A stretch of 36,154 bases of DNA from Ureibacillus galli. GTDB lineage: Bacteria > Bacillota > Bacilli > Bacillales_A > Planococcaceae. The notes beneath the pieces are model-generated. The model saw nothing but the letters and a program-made list of their open reading frames with translations, did no database searches and had not been told where the DNA came from. The stretch is from the NCBI RefSeq assembly GCF_014836845.1, contig NZ_JACSQA010000035.1:1-36154 (forward strand), written 5' to 3'. A program made the translations under genes and the position numbers. Positions 1 through 7,669 of this stretch are shown piece by piece (within the stretch, counting starts at the first letter, position 1; every line of letters starts with the position of its first letter).

Positions 1-75
1 GCCATCTAATCGCCGCTTAAAATAGGTGGCGAACTCCCTTTTAATTAAACTGTCTACTTTATAGGGTTCAGTTCA
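1..75 (+). mobile_element. Right end of an IS3-family-like insertion sequence (partial, cut by window edge)
   Basis: Reading from base 3, the sequence encodes HLIAA followed by TAA at 18-20, a C-terminus typical of IS150-group transposase OrfB proteins. It is followed by an IS-end-like sequence at 49-75 containing CTGTCTACTTTATAGGG. The reverse complement of this end matches the element-like end near 3850 at 14 of 17 aligned positions around CCCT..AAGTAGAC. The transposase body lies outside the window, so the family call rests on five residues and the terminal sequence. It is an inference, not a proven element. Confidence 0.45.
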
Positions 76-278
76 AAGTTGTGAGCCTGGTCTTTTTTAT
101 TTTTTATAATTACACATTTGTACATAACAAAGTTTAAGCCATTTCATATCTTAATAATGGTAGGGAGGTCAAATAGATATCATAGTAACGTTGGCGATTA
201 TGACCACAAAGACAACAACTTTAGTTTTTCTTTAATCGTAGTACTTAAAATTATCATCCCTTCTCTATTCAGAAAATT

Positions 279-310
279 GCCTTCCACAGTTGTGGAAGGC
301 GATTTTTTTG
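279..310 (+). terminator. Intrinsic terminator
   Basis: A perfect self-complementary stem, GCCTTCCACA with TGTGGAAGGC, is followed by a run of seven T. It would end transcripts entering from the left, for example from the IS-like element. It lies inside an open frame (118-426) that has no ribosome binding site and that I regard as non-coding. Confidence 0.8.
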
Positions 311-486
311 TTTATTCGGATACTTACCGATTCTTTTATCACTCTTTTAATTTTTCTAATTCAACTTATTTATTGATAAAGGTTTTATTGGAAATTTTTA
401 TTCCACAATCGAGCCTATATTATTGAATAACTTTTTGGATTACCAAACGACACTTTGGGAACGTTTTTGGACAGGTTGGTATTACC

Positions 487-518
487 CGTTGTGAGGCAAC
501 GAATATTTTTGCTACAAT
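487..518 (+). promoter_or_regulatory. Putative sigma-A promoter with inverted repeat, upstream of APH gene
   Basis: TTGTGA at 489-494 and TACAAT at 513-518 are spaced by 18 bp and fit a vegetative promoter. A small inverted repeat, CGTTG-TGAGG-CAACG (487-501), overlaps the -35 element and could be an operator. The predicted start site lies just before the leader-ORF ribosome binding site at 536-541. Confidence 0.5.
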
Positions 519-549
519 TAAACTAATTATACTCAGGGAGGTAATTCTA

Positions 550-609
550 TTGAACTTATTTCTATTTAAGTGTGACGCTGATACCGAAAGTATGGTGATT
601 AAAAAATAA
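550..609 (+). CDS. 19-residue leader peptide upstream of APH gene
   Basis: A TTG-initiated ORF of 19 codons (begins MNLFLFK, ends VIKK) sits 8 nt after a strong GGGAGG ribosome binding site (536-541) and stops 18 nt before the phosphotransferase start. GATACC at 580-585, inside the leader, is complementary to GGTATC at 620-625, directly at the downstream gene's GAGGGG ribosome binding site. This is the layout of erm/cat-type translational attenuators, in which a ribosome stalled in the leader frees the next start. The peptide resembles nothing I recognise, and the 6-bp stem is weak, so the regulatory role is inference. Confidence 0.5.
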   Translation: MNLFLFKCDADTESMVIKK

Positions 610-627
610 CTGGTAGAGGGGTATCTA

Positions 628-1527
628 ATGGGTACTATTAATATTAATATTGATTTAGTTAAAAGATTAATAAATCAACAATTTCCTAAATGGGCAAATT
701 TAGAGATCAAACCTGTAAAAGTTAGTGGACATGACAATAGAACATTTCACTTGGGTGACCATATGAGTGTAAGACTTCCAAGTTCAGAACATTATGTTGC
801 TCAAGTGAATAAAGAACAAAAGTGGCTACCTAAATTAGCAAAAGAACTTTCTTTACCTATACAAACACCGATAGCAAAAGGGCAACCTAATGATGAATAT
901 CCGTTCCCATGGTCTATCAACAAGTGGATAGATGGAGAGACCTTAACTCCCATAAATATTAAAGATATAAATCAGTTCGCAAGAGATTTGGGAGCGTTTT
1001 TAATTGAATTTCAATCAATTGATACTACTGGAGGTCCAGTAGCAGGTACACATAATTTTTATAGAGGCGGAGACATTGCAGTATATGACAAACAATTCAG
1101 AGAGGCAATTGACCCCAATAAAGATACTTTAGACGCTATTTTATTGCTCGAAATGTGGGATCTTGCCCTAGAATCAAAATGGTCTAAAGATCCAGTATGG
1201 GTTCACGGTGATATAGCACCCGGTAATATTCTTGTTAAAGAAGGAAAGCTCTATGCAATAATTGATTTCGGAGTTTTGGGTATAGGAGACCCAGCTTGTG
1301 ATGCAGCCATGGCATGGACTTTTTTTGATGATAATAGTAGAAAAATATTTAAAAATGCATTAAATATAGATGAAGAAACATGGAACAGAGCAAGAGGATG
1401 GGCTTTATGGAAGGCTTTAATTACGTATAATTGGAATAGAAATTCAAACATAACAATTGCAGAAGAGGCGTATCGTGTCATTCATATTATCCAGAAGGAT
1501 TACGAAATAGAAAAAAACAAAAATTAA
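628..1527 (+). CDS. APH-family phosphotransferase (aminoglycoside/macrolide kinase-like)
   Basis: This 299-residue protein has the aminoglycoside phosphotransferase (APH) kinase fold. The catalytic loop HGDIAPGN has its general base at about D195 and a magnesium ligand at N200. The DFG-like IIDFG has D213, followed by GIGDPACD. Family members transfer phosphate from ATP or GTP to a hydroxyl of a small molecule and are cytoplasmic. Length and architecture fit antibiotic kinases, and the Bacillus YcbJ/Mph(K) type is one possibility, but the substrate cannot be read from sequence and many chromosomal APH proteins act on other substrates. The ATG start follows GAGGGG. A leader ORF and a possible ribosome-binding-site hairpin lie upstream, and an intrinsic terminator follows at 1608. 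The neighbouring IS-like end is compatible with mobile origin. Confidence 0.85.
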   Translation: MGTININIDLVKRLINQQFPKWANLEIKPVKVSGHDNRTFHLGDHMSVRLPSSEHYVAQVNKEQKWLPKLAKELSLPIQTPIAKGQPNDEYPFPWSINKWIDGETLTPINIKDINQFARDLGAFLIEFQSIDTTGGPVAGTHNFYRGGDIAVYDKQFREAIDPNKDTLDAILLLEMWDLALESKWSKDPVWVHGDIAPGNILVKEGKLYAIIDFGVLGIGDPACDAAMAWTFFDDNSRKIFKNALNIDEETWNRARGWALWKALITYNWNRNSNITIAEEAYRVIHIIQKDYEIEKNKN

Positions 1528-1607
1528 CAGTGTGTCCGAATATGAATGATACAGAGAACAACTATGCTTTTTTATATTTTGTAGATGAAGTGGGTATTGA
1601 ATACTTG

Positions 1608-1640
1608 ATCCAGGTTATTAACGACCTGGATTTTCTTATT
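1608..1640 (+). terminator. Intrinsic terminator after APH gene
   Basis: The 8-bp stem ATCCAGGT/ACCTGGAT with an 8-nt loop is followed by TTTCTTATT. It lies about 80 nt after the phosphotransferase stop codon. Confidence 0.75.
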
Positions 1641-1773
1641 GTCAGATAGATATTATATACATCGAAAAAAGCGGCGAAATCACTAAGTGACATATTAAAA
1701 TAACGAAAGTATTAGATGACACACTCGTCACAATAATTAGAAAATAGATATTTTTATTTAATTATTTACGTAA

Positions 1774-1814
1774 ATAAAAATGCCGAAAACCCTTAATATT
1801 AAAGGCTTTCGGCA
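1774..1814 (-). terminator. Intrinsic terminator after tRNA-Val
   Basis: On the minus strand the stem GCCGAAAGCCTT/AAGGGTTTTCGGC (one bulge or mismatch) is followed by a T-rich tract (A-run at 1776-1780 on the plus strand). It starts four bases past the tRNA 3' end. Confidence 0.8.
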
Positions 1815-1817
1815 ATA

Positions 1818-1890
1818 TGGTCTCGACAGGGTTCGAACCTGCGACCCCCACCTTGTCGAGGTGGTGCTCTCCCAGCTGAGCTACAAGACC
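1818..1890 (-). tRNA. tRNA-Val (anticodon GAC)
   Basis: The minus strand folds as a complete cloverleaf. The acceptor stem is GGTCTTG/CGAGACC, the D-arm begins GCTCAGCTGGGAGAGC, and the anticodon stem CCACC/GGTGG encloses loop TCGACAA with anticodon GAC. The T-arm is GCAGG-TTCGAAC-CCTGT. The discriminator base is A and the 3' CCA is not encoded, so it must be added enzymatically. It reads valine GUC/GUU codons. It stands alone about 100 nt downstream of the methyltransferase gene on the same strand and has its own terminator. Confidence 0.95.
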
Positions 1891-1991
1891 TTGATGATTC
1901 TATTTACATATTACCATACAAAATTAAAAAATCTATTAAATTTTTAATAAAAAGACAAAAATTGTTTTTCTTTTGTGATTGGATTCCGATG

Positions 1992-2600
1992 CTATTTTGT
2001 TAAACGATAAATTAGAAATTTTTCGTAAGGATTTTTTTCATATAAACCAGGTAGCAAGATTTCTTTCATGAATTGAAATGAAGACTGAGTTTCTAAATAA
2101 TATTGATAGTCATCTGAAGGGTAATAGAAGATTAAATCGATGTCTCGTTTCGTTTTCTCATAGGACAATAAAATATTATCGTACACTTTCATAAATACTT
2201 GTACAGAAAACGGATTAAAGAAATAAAATTTATTTTCTTCAGGTTGAATTTCATATTTTTCGGCTAAACATCTGTGAAAATGAATGGCTCCTTTATTTTT
2301 CCCCACATTTTTAAAATAGTTTTTTGCATTCTTTATTGCTTCATCTAAAAAGTGTTCATTCATATCGATACCTACACAATTTGAATGATACTTATAATGA
2401 ATAAAGAAATTTAATCTACCTTTACCACAACCAAAATCGACTATTGTGTCTTGATCGCTTATTTCATATTGATTAAATAATTCTTCTAAAGCAGCGTAAG
2501 GAGTAGGTTCATAGGGGTGATAATGGACGGAATTATTGACTTCCATTTGTTTAGAGCGAGTATTTATATGGAGCACTTTATCGTACTGATATTCTTTCAA
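1992..2600 (-). CDS. Class I SAM-dependent methyltransferase
   Basis: The 202-residue protein has the Rossmann-fold SAM-binding motif I (VDFGCGKGRL, about residues 54-63), followed by VGIDMNE, whose acidic residue would bind the ribose of SAM. Downstream, FYFFNPFSVQVF resembles the NPF/NPP-type motif IV of small methyltransferases. The substrate is unknown. The TTG start is preceded by GAGG 9 nt upstream and no better start is present. The gene is apparently monocistronic, and tRNA-Val follows on the same strand. Confidence 0.85.
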   Translation of the reverse strand: MKEYQYDKVLHINTRSKQMEVNNSVHYHPYEPTPYAALEELFNQYEISDQDTIVDFGCGKGRLNFFIHYKYHSNCVGIDMNEHFLDEAIKNAKNYFKNVGKNKGAIHFHRCLAEKYEIQPEENKFYFFNPFSVQVFMKVYDNILLSYEKTKRDIDLIFYYPSDDYQYYLETQSSFQFMKEILLPGLYEKNPYEKFLIYRLTK

Positions 2601-2753
2601 CGTGTTGCCTCATTTCATATTTCATCATTAACCTATATTATCATATCATGTCTTTTCACATATTTTATTATTTTTTATTGTGCCTTTGTCTAATGTTTGG
2701 ATCCTACGTTAAAGATGATAGTACGAAGTATTTGAAAAAAAGGTGGGATCATC

Positions 2754-3479
2754 TTGGATAAAAGTGAATATAAAAGTTATAAAAGGGACTATCCGACTTT
2801 ACCATGGGTAATGAAACAAACATGGATCGATAATTTGTTTATCCATTATCCAGTAAAAAAAGAAGTTCTTCAAAAACTTGTACCCAATTCGTTAAAAATT
2901 GATACATATGATGAAGTAGGGTGGGTAACGGTTGTTCCCTATCTCATTACTGACATGCGCGGTAGAGGTCTTCCACCGTTACCTGGAATAAGGAAATATC
3001 CAGGATTTAACATTCGGACTTATGTAAAGGTAAATGACAAACCTGGCGTTTTTTTCTTTTATCTTGCAGCTGCCAACTGGTTTGCGGCAAAAGCAGCGAA
3101 AACCTTTTTTCGATTACCTTACTTTTTTGAACCTCTCAAAATGGAGCAAGAAAAGGGAATTGTGAATTTTGAAGGGCAGATGAGTATTGGACAATTCAAC
3201 TGTCAATATAAATCAATAGCAACACCATATATCACTAAAAAAGGGTCCATAGATGAATGGTTATTAGAACGATATTGTCTTTTTACAATAAGTAAAGAAG
3301 GTAAACCGTTGCAATGTAATATTTTACATCCATCTTGGGTCGTATTTGATGGGGAAGCAGAGATACAAGAAAATCTATTGAGGTCAAGTTTTCATATCGT
3401 TCCGGAATGCGAAAACCCCATTTTACATGTTGGTAAAAGGGCTGAGGTCCGAATTTGGCCGTTAGGAAAGGTGGAGTGA
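2754..3479 (+). CDS. DUF2071 (YqjF-like) family protein
   Basis: This 241-residue protein matches the DUF2071/YqjF pattern. It has an early tryptophan-rich segment (PWVMKQTWIDNLFIHYPV), then VPNSLKIDTYDEVGWVTVVPYL, and the conserved RTYVKVNDKPGVFFF block near residue 90. The family adopts an acetoacetate-decarboxylase-like beta fold, and its biochemical role is unknown. The TTG start lies 8 nt after AAGGTGGG and is the only start with a good ribosome binding site. It stands alone, divergent from the methyltransferase. Confidence 0.8.
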   Translation: MDKSEYKSYKRDYPTLPWVMKQTWIDNLFIHYPVKKEVLQKLVPNSLKIDTYDEVGWVTVVPYLITDMRGRGLPPLPGIRKYPGFNIRTYVKVNDKPGVFFFYLAAANWFAAKAAKTFFRLPYFFEPLKMEQEKGIVNFEGQMSIGQFNCQYKSIATPYITKKGSIDEWLLERYCLFTISKEGKPLQCNILHPSWVVFDGEAEIQENLLRSSFHIVPECENPILHVGKRAEVRIWPLGKVE

Positions 3480-3571
3480 AAATCAAGTGATATCTATCGT
3501 TTTTTTATATTAAAAAATAAATTTGAACAAATAGTGAAAAAGTTATGGCTAATTTGTGAACGTTTGTTGTA

Positions 3572-3587
3572 TACTATGTATATAGTA
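3572..3587. promoter_or_regulatory. Inverted repeat, possible operator
   Basis: TACTAT-GTAT-ATAGTA forms a 6-bp inverted repeat about 26 nt upstream of the small membrane protein start and overlaps a TATACT -10-like sequence at 3570-3575. AT-rich palindromes of this type are bound by PadR- or GntR-family repressors in Firmicutes. No such regulator is adjacent, so the assignment is tentative. Confidence 0.35.
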
Positions 3588-3613
3588 AGACAACACAAGG
3601 GGGAGTGACGATA

Positions 3614-3823
3614 ATGTTCAAATTATTTAAGAATGTTTGTGCACTACTTATCGTTTCTGGAATTATTTTATTTATTGCGAGCTTCTACACAAATATATCC
3701 ATTTGGTATGGTATTGAAATAGCTAAATGCGGCGGGTTCTTATTTATTATTGCAATCTTTATGCAACTACTTTTTGAAAAAGAAGCCGAAAACAATCATT
3801 CAAAACAGCAGCTTGTAGAATAA
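3614..3823 (+). CDS. Small two-helix membrane protein, unknown function
   Basis: This 69-residue protein has two hydrophobic helices (about residues 8-25 and 38-55) and a short charged tail (EKEAENNHSKQQ). I start it at the ATG at 3614, about 10 nt after AAGGGGG. The upstream in-frame GTG at 3605 is too close to that site. No family is recognised. The inverted repeat at its promoter suggests a regulated single gene. It lies just before an IS-like remnant. Confidence 0.6.
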   Translation: MFKLFKNVCALLIVSGIILFIASFYTNISIWYGIEIAKCGGFLFIIAIFMQLLFEKEAENNHSKQQLVE

Positions 3824-3845
3824 TTGTAATAATATAAAAGCTAAT

Positions 3846-3962
3846 ATAGAATCCCTTTTAAGTAGACTATGTTAAAACTGTAGTACGCTGCAGATAACAT
3901 TTTACTTAAAGGGGATTTTTTCTATGTCTAAAATAAAACATTCAAATGGATTTAAACACTAG
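3846..3962 (+). mobile_element. Candidate left end of an IS3-like element with start of orfA (remnant)
   Basis: The segment 3847-3870 matches the reverse complement of the IS-like right end at window bases 49-75 (14 of 17 positions, core CCCT..AAGTAGAC). Long imperfect arms, AATCCCTTTTAAGTA (3850-3864) and TACTTAAAGGGGATT (3903-3917), can form a 15-bp hairpin. A 12-codon ORF (3924-3962, MSKIKHSNGFKH) follows AAAGGGG and resembles the N-terminus of IS3-family OrfA proteins before stopping. The rest of the element is absent. The hairpin plus T-run could instead be a simple terminator for the small membrane protein gene. Confidence 0.4.
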
Positions 3963-4093
3963 AGGTAGTACAGCATTTATTTTGTTGAAATAAAGGGAAG
4001 TATAAAGCATTTTTGATTCTATTAATGAAATCGTTGCAAGAACTAATGGGTAGGGACCAAAGTAAATCCGGTACTCTATATATATTGATCTTA

Positions 4094-5044
4094 TTACTCC
4101 CTTCCGATGTAGTTTTGTAAAAGTTCCTCGGCCATTTCACATATACGGTTTACCATCTCTTGCGGTTCTATTACCTTAGCAGCAGTACCCAATTGATAAA
4201 AGTAATTGGAAACGAAATCTATTTCGTTATGTTCAATAGTCGTATCTATATAACCTTGCACTTCATTTTTCATTACAATATAAGGTACTAGCCAAGGTTG
4301 ACTTTGACATTGCCGAACGCCTTCTCTTGTTAATTCAACATAAAGTCTTATAGGGTTGTGTTGCTCTTGGTGCGGTTGGCGAATCAACCAATCCTCAAGT
4401 GTAATCTTAGGATCATAAATCTTATTTAACCTACTAAGGGATTGAATTCGATCCATTCTGAACAATCTTATCTCGCCAATAGTTAGATCAAACCCGGGAA
4501 TATACCAAAAGCCGTTATAAGCGTAGGTACCGAGAGGAACTATTTCTTTAATGGAAGATTGCGATTTTGAAAAATATGCAATTTGTACGATTTGTTTTTC
4601 TAAAGCCGATTCAATGATGTCTTGAAGATAGGACGAAGGTAAATCTCTTTTTATATTCCAAAAGGCTAATACTGAAGAAAGTTTATCCACTTTTCTTTTC
4701 ATATCGGGAGTAAGCGATGTATAAAGTTTGTTGGAAACCTCTTTAATATCAATTTCAAAAGGAATGGATTGGTAGTATTTTAACGATTCAAAAGTAAAGA
4801 AAATTGCAAAGGCTTCATGCTCATTGAAAAGAATAGGTGGCAATATCCGATTGTCTAAAACGCGATAACCACCGTTACGTCCAGATTCTGTATAGAGAGG
4901 GACACCCATCTCATTTAGTTCTGCAAGATATCGATGTGCTGTTCGTAAAGAGATATTGAACTCATAAGCAACATCTTGAGCGGTAAATTGACGTTTTGCA
5001 TTAACATACATAATGAGTTTGAATAGTAGTTTTGTTTTAGACAA
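4094..5044 (-). CDS. WYL-domain transcriptional regulator (YafY/DeoR-type HTH)
   Basis: About 316 residues. The N-terminal winged helix-turn-helix (FTAQDVAYEFNISLRTAHRYL, about residues 20-40) is followed by the wing GRNGGYRV. A central WYL domain contains PLGTYAYNGFWYIPGFD and RLFRMDRI, and a C-terminal WCX-like segment follows. WYL domains sense small ligands or nucleic acid. I prefer the TTG at 5044, 8 nt after GAGGAG, over the GTG at 5053, which directly abuts that site. The gene is divergent from the oxidoreductase gene across a palindrome at 5066-5094, so it probably controls that gene and itself. Confidence 0.85.
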   Translation of the reverse strand: MSKTKLLFKLIMYVNAKRQFTAQDVAYEFNISLRTAHRYLAELNEMGVPLYTESGRNGGYRVLDNRILPPILFNEHEAFAIFFTFESLKYYQSIPFEIDIKEVSNKLYTSLTPDMKRKVDKLSSVLAFWNIKRDLPSSYLQDIIESALEKQIVQIAYFSKSQSSIKEIVPLGTYAYNGFWYIPGFDLTIGEIRLFRMDRIQSLSRLNKIYDPKITLEDWLIRQPHQEQHNPIRLYVELTREGVRQCQSQPWLVPYIVMKNEVQGYIDTTIEHNEIDFVSNYFYQLGTAAKVIEPQEMVNRICEMAEELLQNYIGRE

Positions 5045-5065
5045 AAAATTCACTCCTCTTTCGGT

Positions 5066-5094
5066 AATAACATGTCAATTATTGTCATGTTATT
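5066..5094. promoter_or_regulatory. Palindromic operator candidate between WYL regulator and MDR gene
   Basis: AATAACATG (5066-5074) and CATGTTATT (5086-5094) are perfect 9-bp inverted repeats around an 11-bp AT-rich spacer, giving a 20-bp centre-to-centre spacing (two helical turns). It sits between the two divergent genes, as expected for the binding site of the adjacent WYL regulator. Confidence 0.55.
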
Positions 5095-5146
5095 ATGATA
5101 AGTTTAACTTTGCAAGAAGTAAATTTATCTATTTGAGGAGGTAATT

Positions 5147-6136
5147 ATGGGTAATATTCCAAATGTAATGAATGCTGCCGTGCTCCATAGATTTGGTGGT
5201 CCGGAAGAACTGATTTATCAAGAGATGAATATGCCTAAACTAGGACAAGAAGAGGTGTTGATTGAAGTTGCCTATGCCGGTGTTGGGGAATGGGATATAT
5301 TCGAACGACAGGGCGGTTATGCAAAACTGTTTGATATGAATCCAGAATTTCCTTATATACTCGGTTCTGAAGGTTCAGGGATTGTAATAGCTAAAGGGGA
5401 GAAGGTAACAAGTGTTGATTTGGGAGATGAGATTTACACACCTGCCTTTTTGAATCCTAAGGGTGGCTTTTATGCGGAATATACAGTTGTCAATGCCAAG
5501 TATGTACGCAAAATTCCAAAAGGGTTAACTATGCAAGAGGCAGCTGTAATATCAGGTGTAGGAATTACTGCTTTACGGGGACTGGAGGATGTATTATGAC
5601 TATCCCAAGGAGAGACTATTCTTATTTTCGGTGCCAGTGGAGGAGTTGGACATATCGCCGTACAATTGGCAAAGACAATGGGAGCTCAAGTATTTGCTAT
5701 TGCATCGGGTAAAGATGGAGTCGAATTATTGAAGAGTCTTGGTTGTAAGGCTGTTATTAATGGCAAAGAGGACGATATCTTCACCTTGGCAATGGAATTT
5801 TCACCGTCGGGATTTGATGCTGCTATTATTACAGCAGGTGGAGAGGCAGCTAATACTGCCGTGAATTGTCTCCGCAAAGGAGGACGAATCGTATATCCTT
5901 ATGGAATCTATCCTGAATTGAATATACCTGAAGAAGTTGAAGCTACAGGATATCACGGGGAACCCGACCCGGAGATAATTACACGTCTTCACCGTCATAT
6001 CATTCTAAATAATATTACTGTTCATATAAGTGGAATTTTTGCTTTGAAAGATGCTTATAAGGCTCATGAAGCACTTCAAAAACATTATTTAGGGAAACTT
6101 TGTATAGAAGTGAATTCATATCATCGTCTTGACTAA
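5147..6136 (+). pseudogene. Zinc-free MDR oxidoreductase (quinone-reductase-like), interrupted by in-frame TGA
   Basis: A single 329-codon frame encodes a complete medium-chain dehydrogenase/reductase. It has a GroES-like N-terminal half (GSEGSGIV near residue 85) and an NAD(P)H-binding half with FGASGGVGHIAVQLAK. At 5597-5599 the frame contains TGA, between LEDVL and LSQGET, where relatives usually have an arginine or another polar residue. A CGA-to-TGA change would explain it. There is no frameshift. Without readthrough the product would be a 150-residue N-terminal fragment without cofactor domain. The next codon is CTA (UGA CUA), a context known to favour readthrough in some systems. Start is ATG after GAGGAGG. 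It is divergent from the WYL regulator and a terminator follows. Confidence 0.85.
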
Positions 6137-6174
6137 GATTCTTTAAAAAGCTCACATTAAAAGGATTTGTTTTT

Positions 6175-6206
6175 ACCTTCAAACGTTATGTTTGAAGGTT
6201 TTTTTA
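6175..6206 (+). terminator. Intrinsic terminator after MDR gene
   Basis: A perfect 10-bp stem, ACCTTCAAAC/GTTTGAAGGT, with a 5-nt loop is followed by seven T. The plus-strand U-tract makes it specific for the oxidoreductase transcript. The convergent LLM gene ends shortly after it. Confidence 0.9.
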
Positions 6207-6211
6207 AATAG

Positions 6212-7207
6212 TTAAGATAATACTTCTTCAGCAATGAGCTTATATGAGTTCGCACGGTCCTCTGGAGAATGAGTAATCGTTAAGATCATTATTTCATCTA
6301 CTTTATATTTAGATTGAAGTTGAAGGAAAGAATCCTTTATTTCTTTCGGATTACCAATTATCATTTTCTTCTTTATGTTAGAAAGCTTGTCAGTTTCTTT
6401 TTCACTCAAGTTATACTGTTTAGCTTCTTCAATTGATGGGATTGTTTGTCCTTTTCCTTTATCAATTAACAATTGCCAAATTAAACTACTTAAAGCAATT
6501 TCCTCAGCTTTTTCAGTTGTTTCCGCACAAATGATAGGAACAGTAATTAATACTTGTGGAGTTTGGCCATTGTTCTTCGGTTGGAAAGATTCGCGATACG
6601 CGGCTAAAATTTGCGTACCATCTTCTTCACTCATGAATTGCCCAAAAGCATAAGCTAATCCATTTTGTGCAGCAAGAAGGGCACTTTTTTCACTTGTCCC
6701 TAACATCCATGGTAGGGGAGTGGCTTCAGGTATAGGAATGGCTGATATTTTCGAAAATTCGTGCACTGTTGGAAAATCCTGATGTAAGAAATGGAGTAAT
6801 TCTTCCACTAATTGTGGTATTTGATAAACCTTTTGTAAAAAGTTATCGTTCAAAGCATTCGTTGCTTCAGCAGAACCACCAGGAGAACGACCAATCCCAA
6901 TATCAATTCGATTTGGAAATAAAGTAGAAAGCATATTGAAAACTTCAGCTACTTTATAAGGTTTATAGTGGGGCAGTAAAACCGCACCGGCACCAATTCG
7001 TATATGATTCGTATGCGCCCCAATAAAACTAAGCATTACTTCTGGAGCTGAACAAGCGAGTCCAGGCAAATCATGGTGTTCAGCAATCCAATAACGCGTA
7101 TAGCCTAGTGCTTCTCCTAATTGAGCAAGCTTCATCGATTCAATCAAGGCATCCTGTGCTGTTTGAATGGATGAAATCGGTGATTGATCTAAAATACTTA
7201 ACTTCAT
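6212..7207 (-). CDS. LLM-class flavin-dependent oxidoreductase (MsnO8/YwcH-like)
   Basis: A 331-residue protein of the bacterial-luciferase-like monooxygenase family. It opens with MKLSILDQSPIS, typical of the MsnO8 subgroup, then RYWIAEHHDLPGLACSAPEV, IRIGAGAVLLPHYKPYKVAE and FPNRIDIGIGRSPGG, which line the FMN/substrate pocket of the TIM barrel. It would use reduced flavin and oxygen; the substrate is unknown. Its ATG follows GAGG. It starts 15 nt after the stop of the DUF3219 gene, so the two are probably co-transcribed. Confidence 0.9.
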   Translation of the reverse strand: MKLSILDQSPISSIQTAQDALIESMKLAQLGEALGYTRYWIAEHHDLPGLACSAPEVMLSFIGAHTNHIRIGAGAVLLPHYKPYKVAEVFNMLSTLFPNRIDIGIGRSPGGSAEATNALNDNFLQKVYQIPQLVEELLHFLHQDFPTVHEFSKISAIPIPEATPLPWMLGTSEKSALLAAQNGLAYAFGQFMSEEDGTQILAAYRESFQPKNNGQTPQVLITVPIICAETTEKAEEIALSSLIWQLLIDKGKGQTIPSIEEAKQYNLSEKETDKLSNIKKKMIIGNPKEIKDSFLQLQSKYKVDEIMILTITHSPEDRANSYKLIAEEVLS

Positions 7208-7222
7208 TTTGGAACCTCTTTT

Positions 7223-7507
7223 CTAATTCTTTACTTCTACTAACGTTAATTTATAGACACCCACTTGACCTTCTTCGTATAAGTTCGTAATGGATGTGGA
7301 ATATTGTTGAATTGTCCCTCTAAAAACTAAATTCTGTTCCGGTACGTTTACATCAAATGTCCCTTCATAGAGCAGCACTGCAATATCATGATAATCCTCA
7401 CTCGTCACCTTGAACTCAATAAAAATCTTATGTAAACCTGAATCATTTTCTTCATTATATTTATCTACATGAATAACTCGGTCATTTAACATAATTTTAT
7501 TTACCAA
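7223..7507 (-). CDS. DUF3219 (YkvR-like) family protein
   Basis: A roughly 94-residue cytoplasmic protein matching DUF3219 (Bacillus YkvR). Visible hallmarks are KIMLNDR near the start, HDIAVLLYEGTFDV, and STSITNLYEEGQVG..KLTLVE at the end. Its function is unknown. I choose the TTG at 7507, about 8 nt after AGGAG, because the upstream ATG at 7516 overlaps that ribosome binding site and related proteins begin near VNKIMLND. It is the first gene of a two-gene unit with the LLM oxidoreductase. Confidence 0.8.
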   Translation of the reverse strand: MVNKIMLNDRVIHVDKYNEENDSGLHKIFIEFKVTSEDYHDIAVLLYEGTFDVNVPEQNLVFRGTIQQYSTSITNLYEEGQVGVYKLTLVEVKN

Positions 7508-7626
7508 ATAAATCATCTCCTATGGAAGTTTGTATGCAAATCATAGCATTGACAGGTGAGGGAGTAAATTAAATTGATTTTAATAGGAAACGGATTAGTT
7601 AAAAACACAATAAATAAAAAAGTTAC

Positions 7627-7660
7627 ATAAAAAAGAGCCCGACTATCGAAAGTCGAGCTC
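7627..7660 (-). terminator. Intrinsic terminator of qox operon
   Basis: On the minus strand, GAGCTCGACT and AGTCGGGCTC pair (10 bp, one U-G) around a 6-nt loop and are followed by seven T. It lies 10 nt after the qoxD stop codon. Confidence 0.92.
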
Positions 7661-7669
7661 CTGAAATCC

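Noticed and set aside
118-426. 102-codon open frame on the plus strand
   Set aside because: It lacks a ribosome binding site, runs through a perfect intrinsic terminator (279-310) and has biased low-complexity composition; probably chance.
1542-1649. 35-codon frame after the APH gene (MNDTENNYAFLYF...)
   Set aside because: No ribosome binding site, and it spans the terminator at 1608-1640.
5597-5599. Selenocysteine at the in-frame TGA of the MDR gene
   Set aside because: No SECIS-like hairpin is evident directly after the codon, MDR enzymes of this type do not use selenocysteine at this linker position, and a CGA-to-TGA change is simpler.
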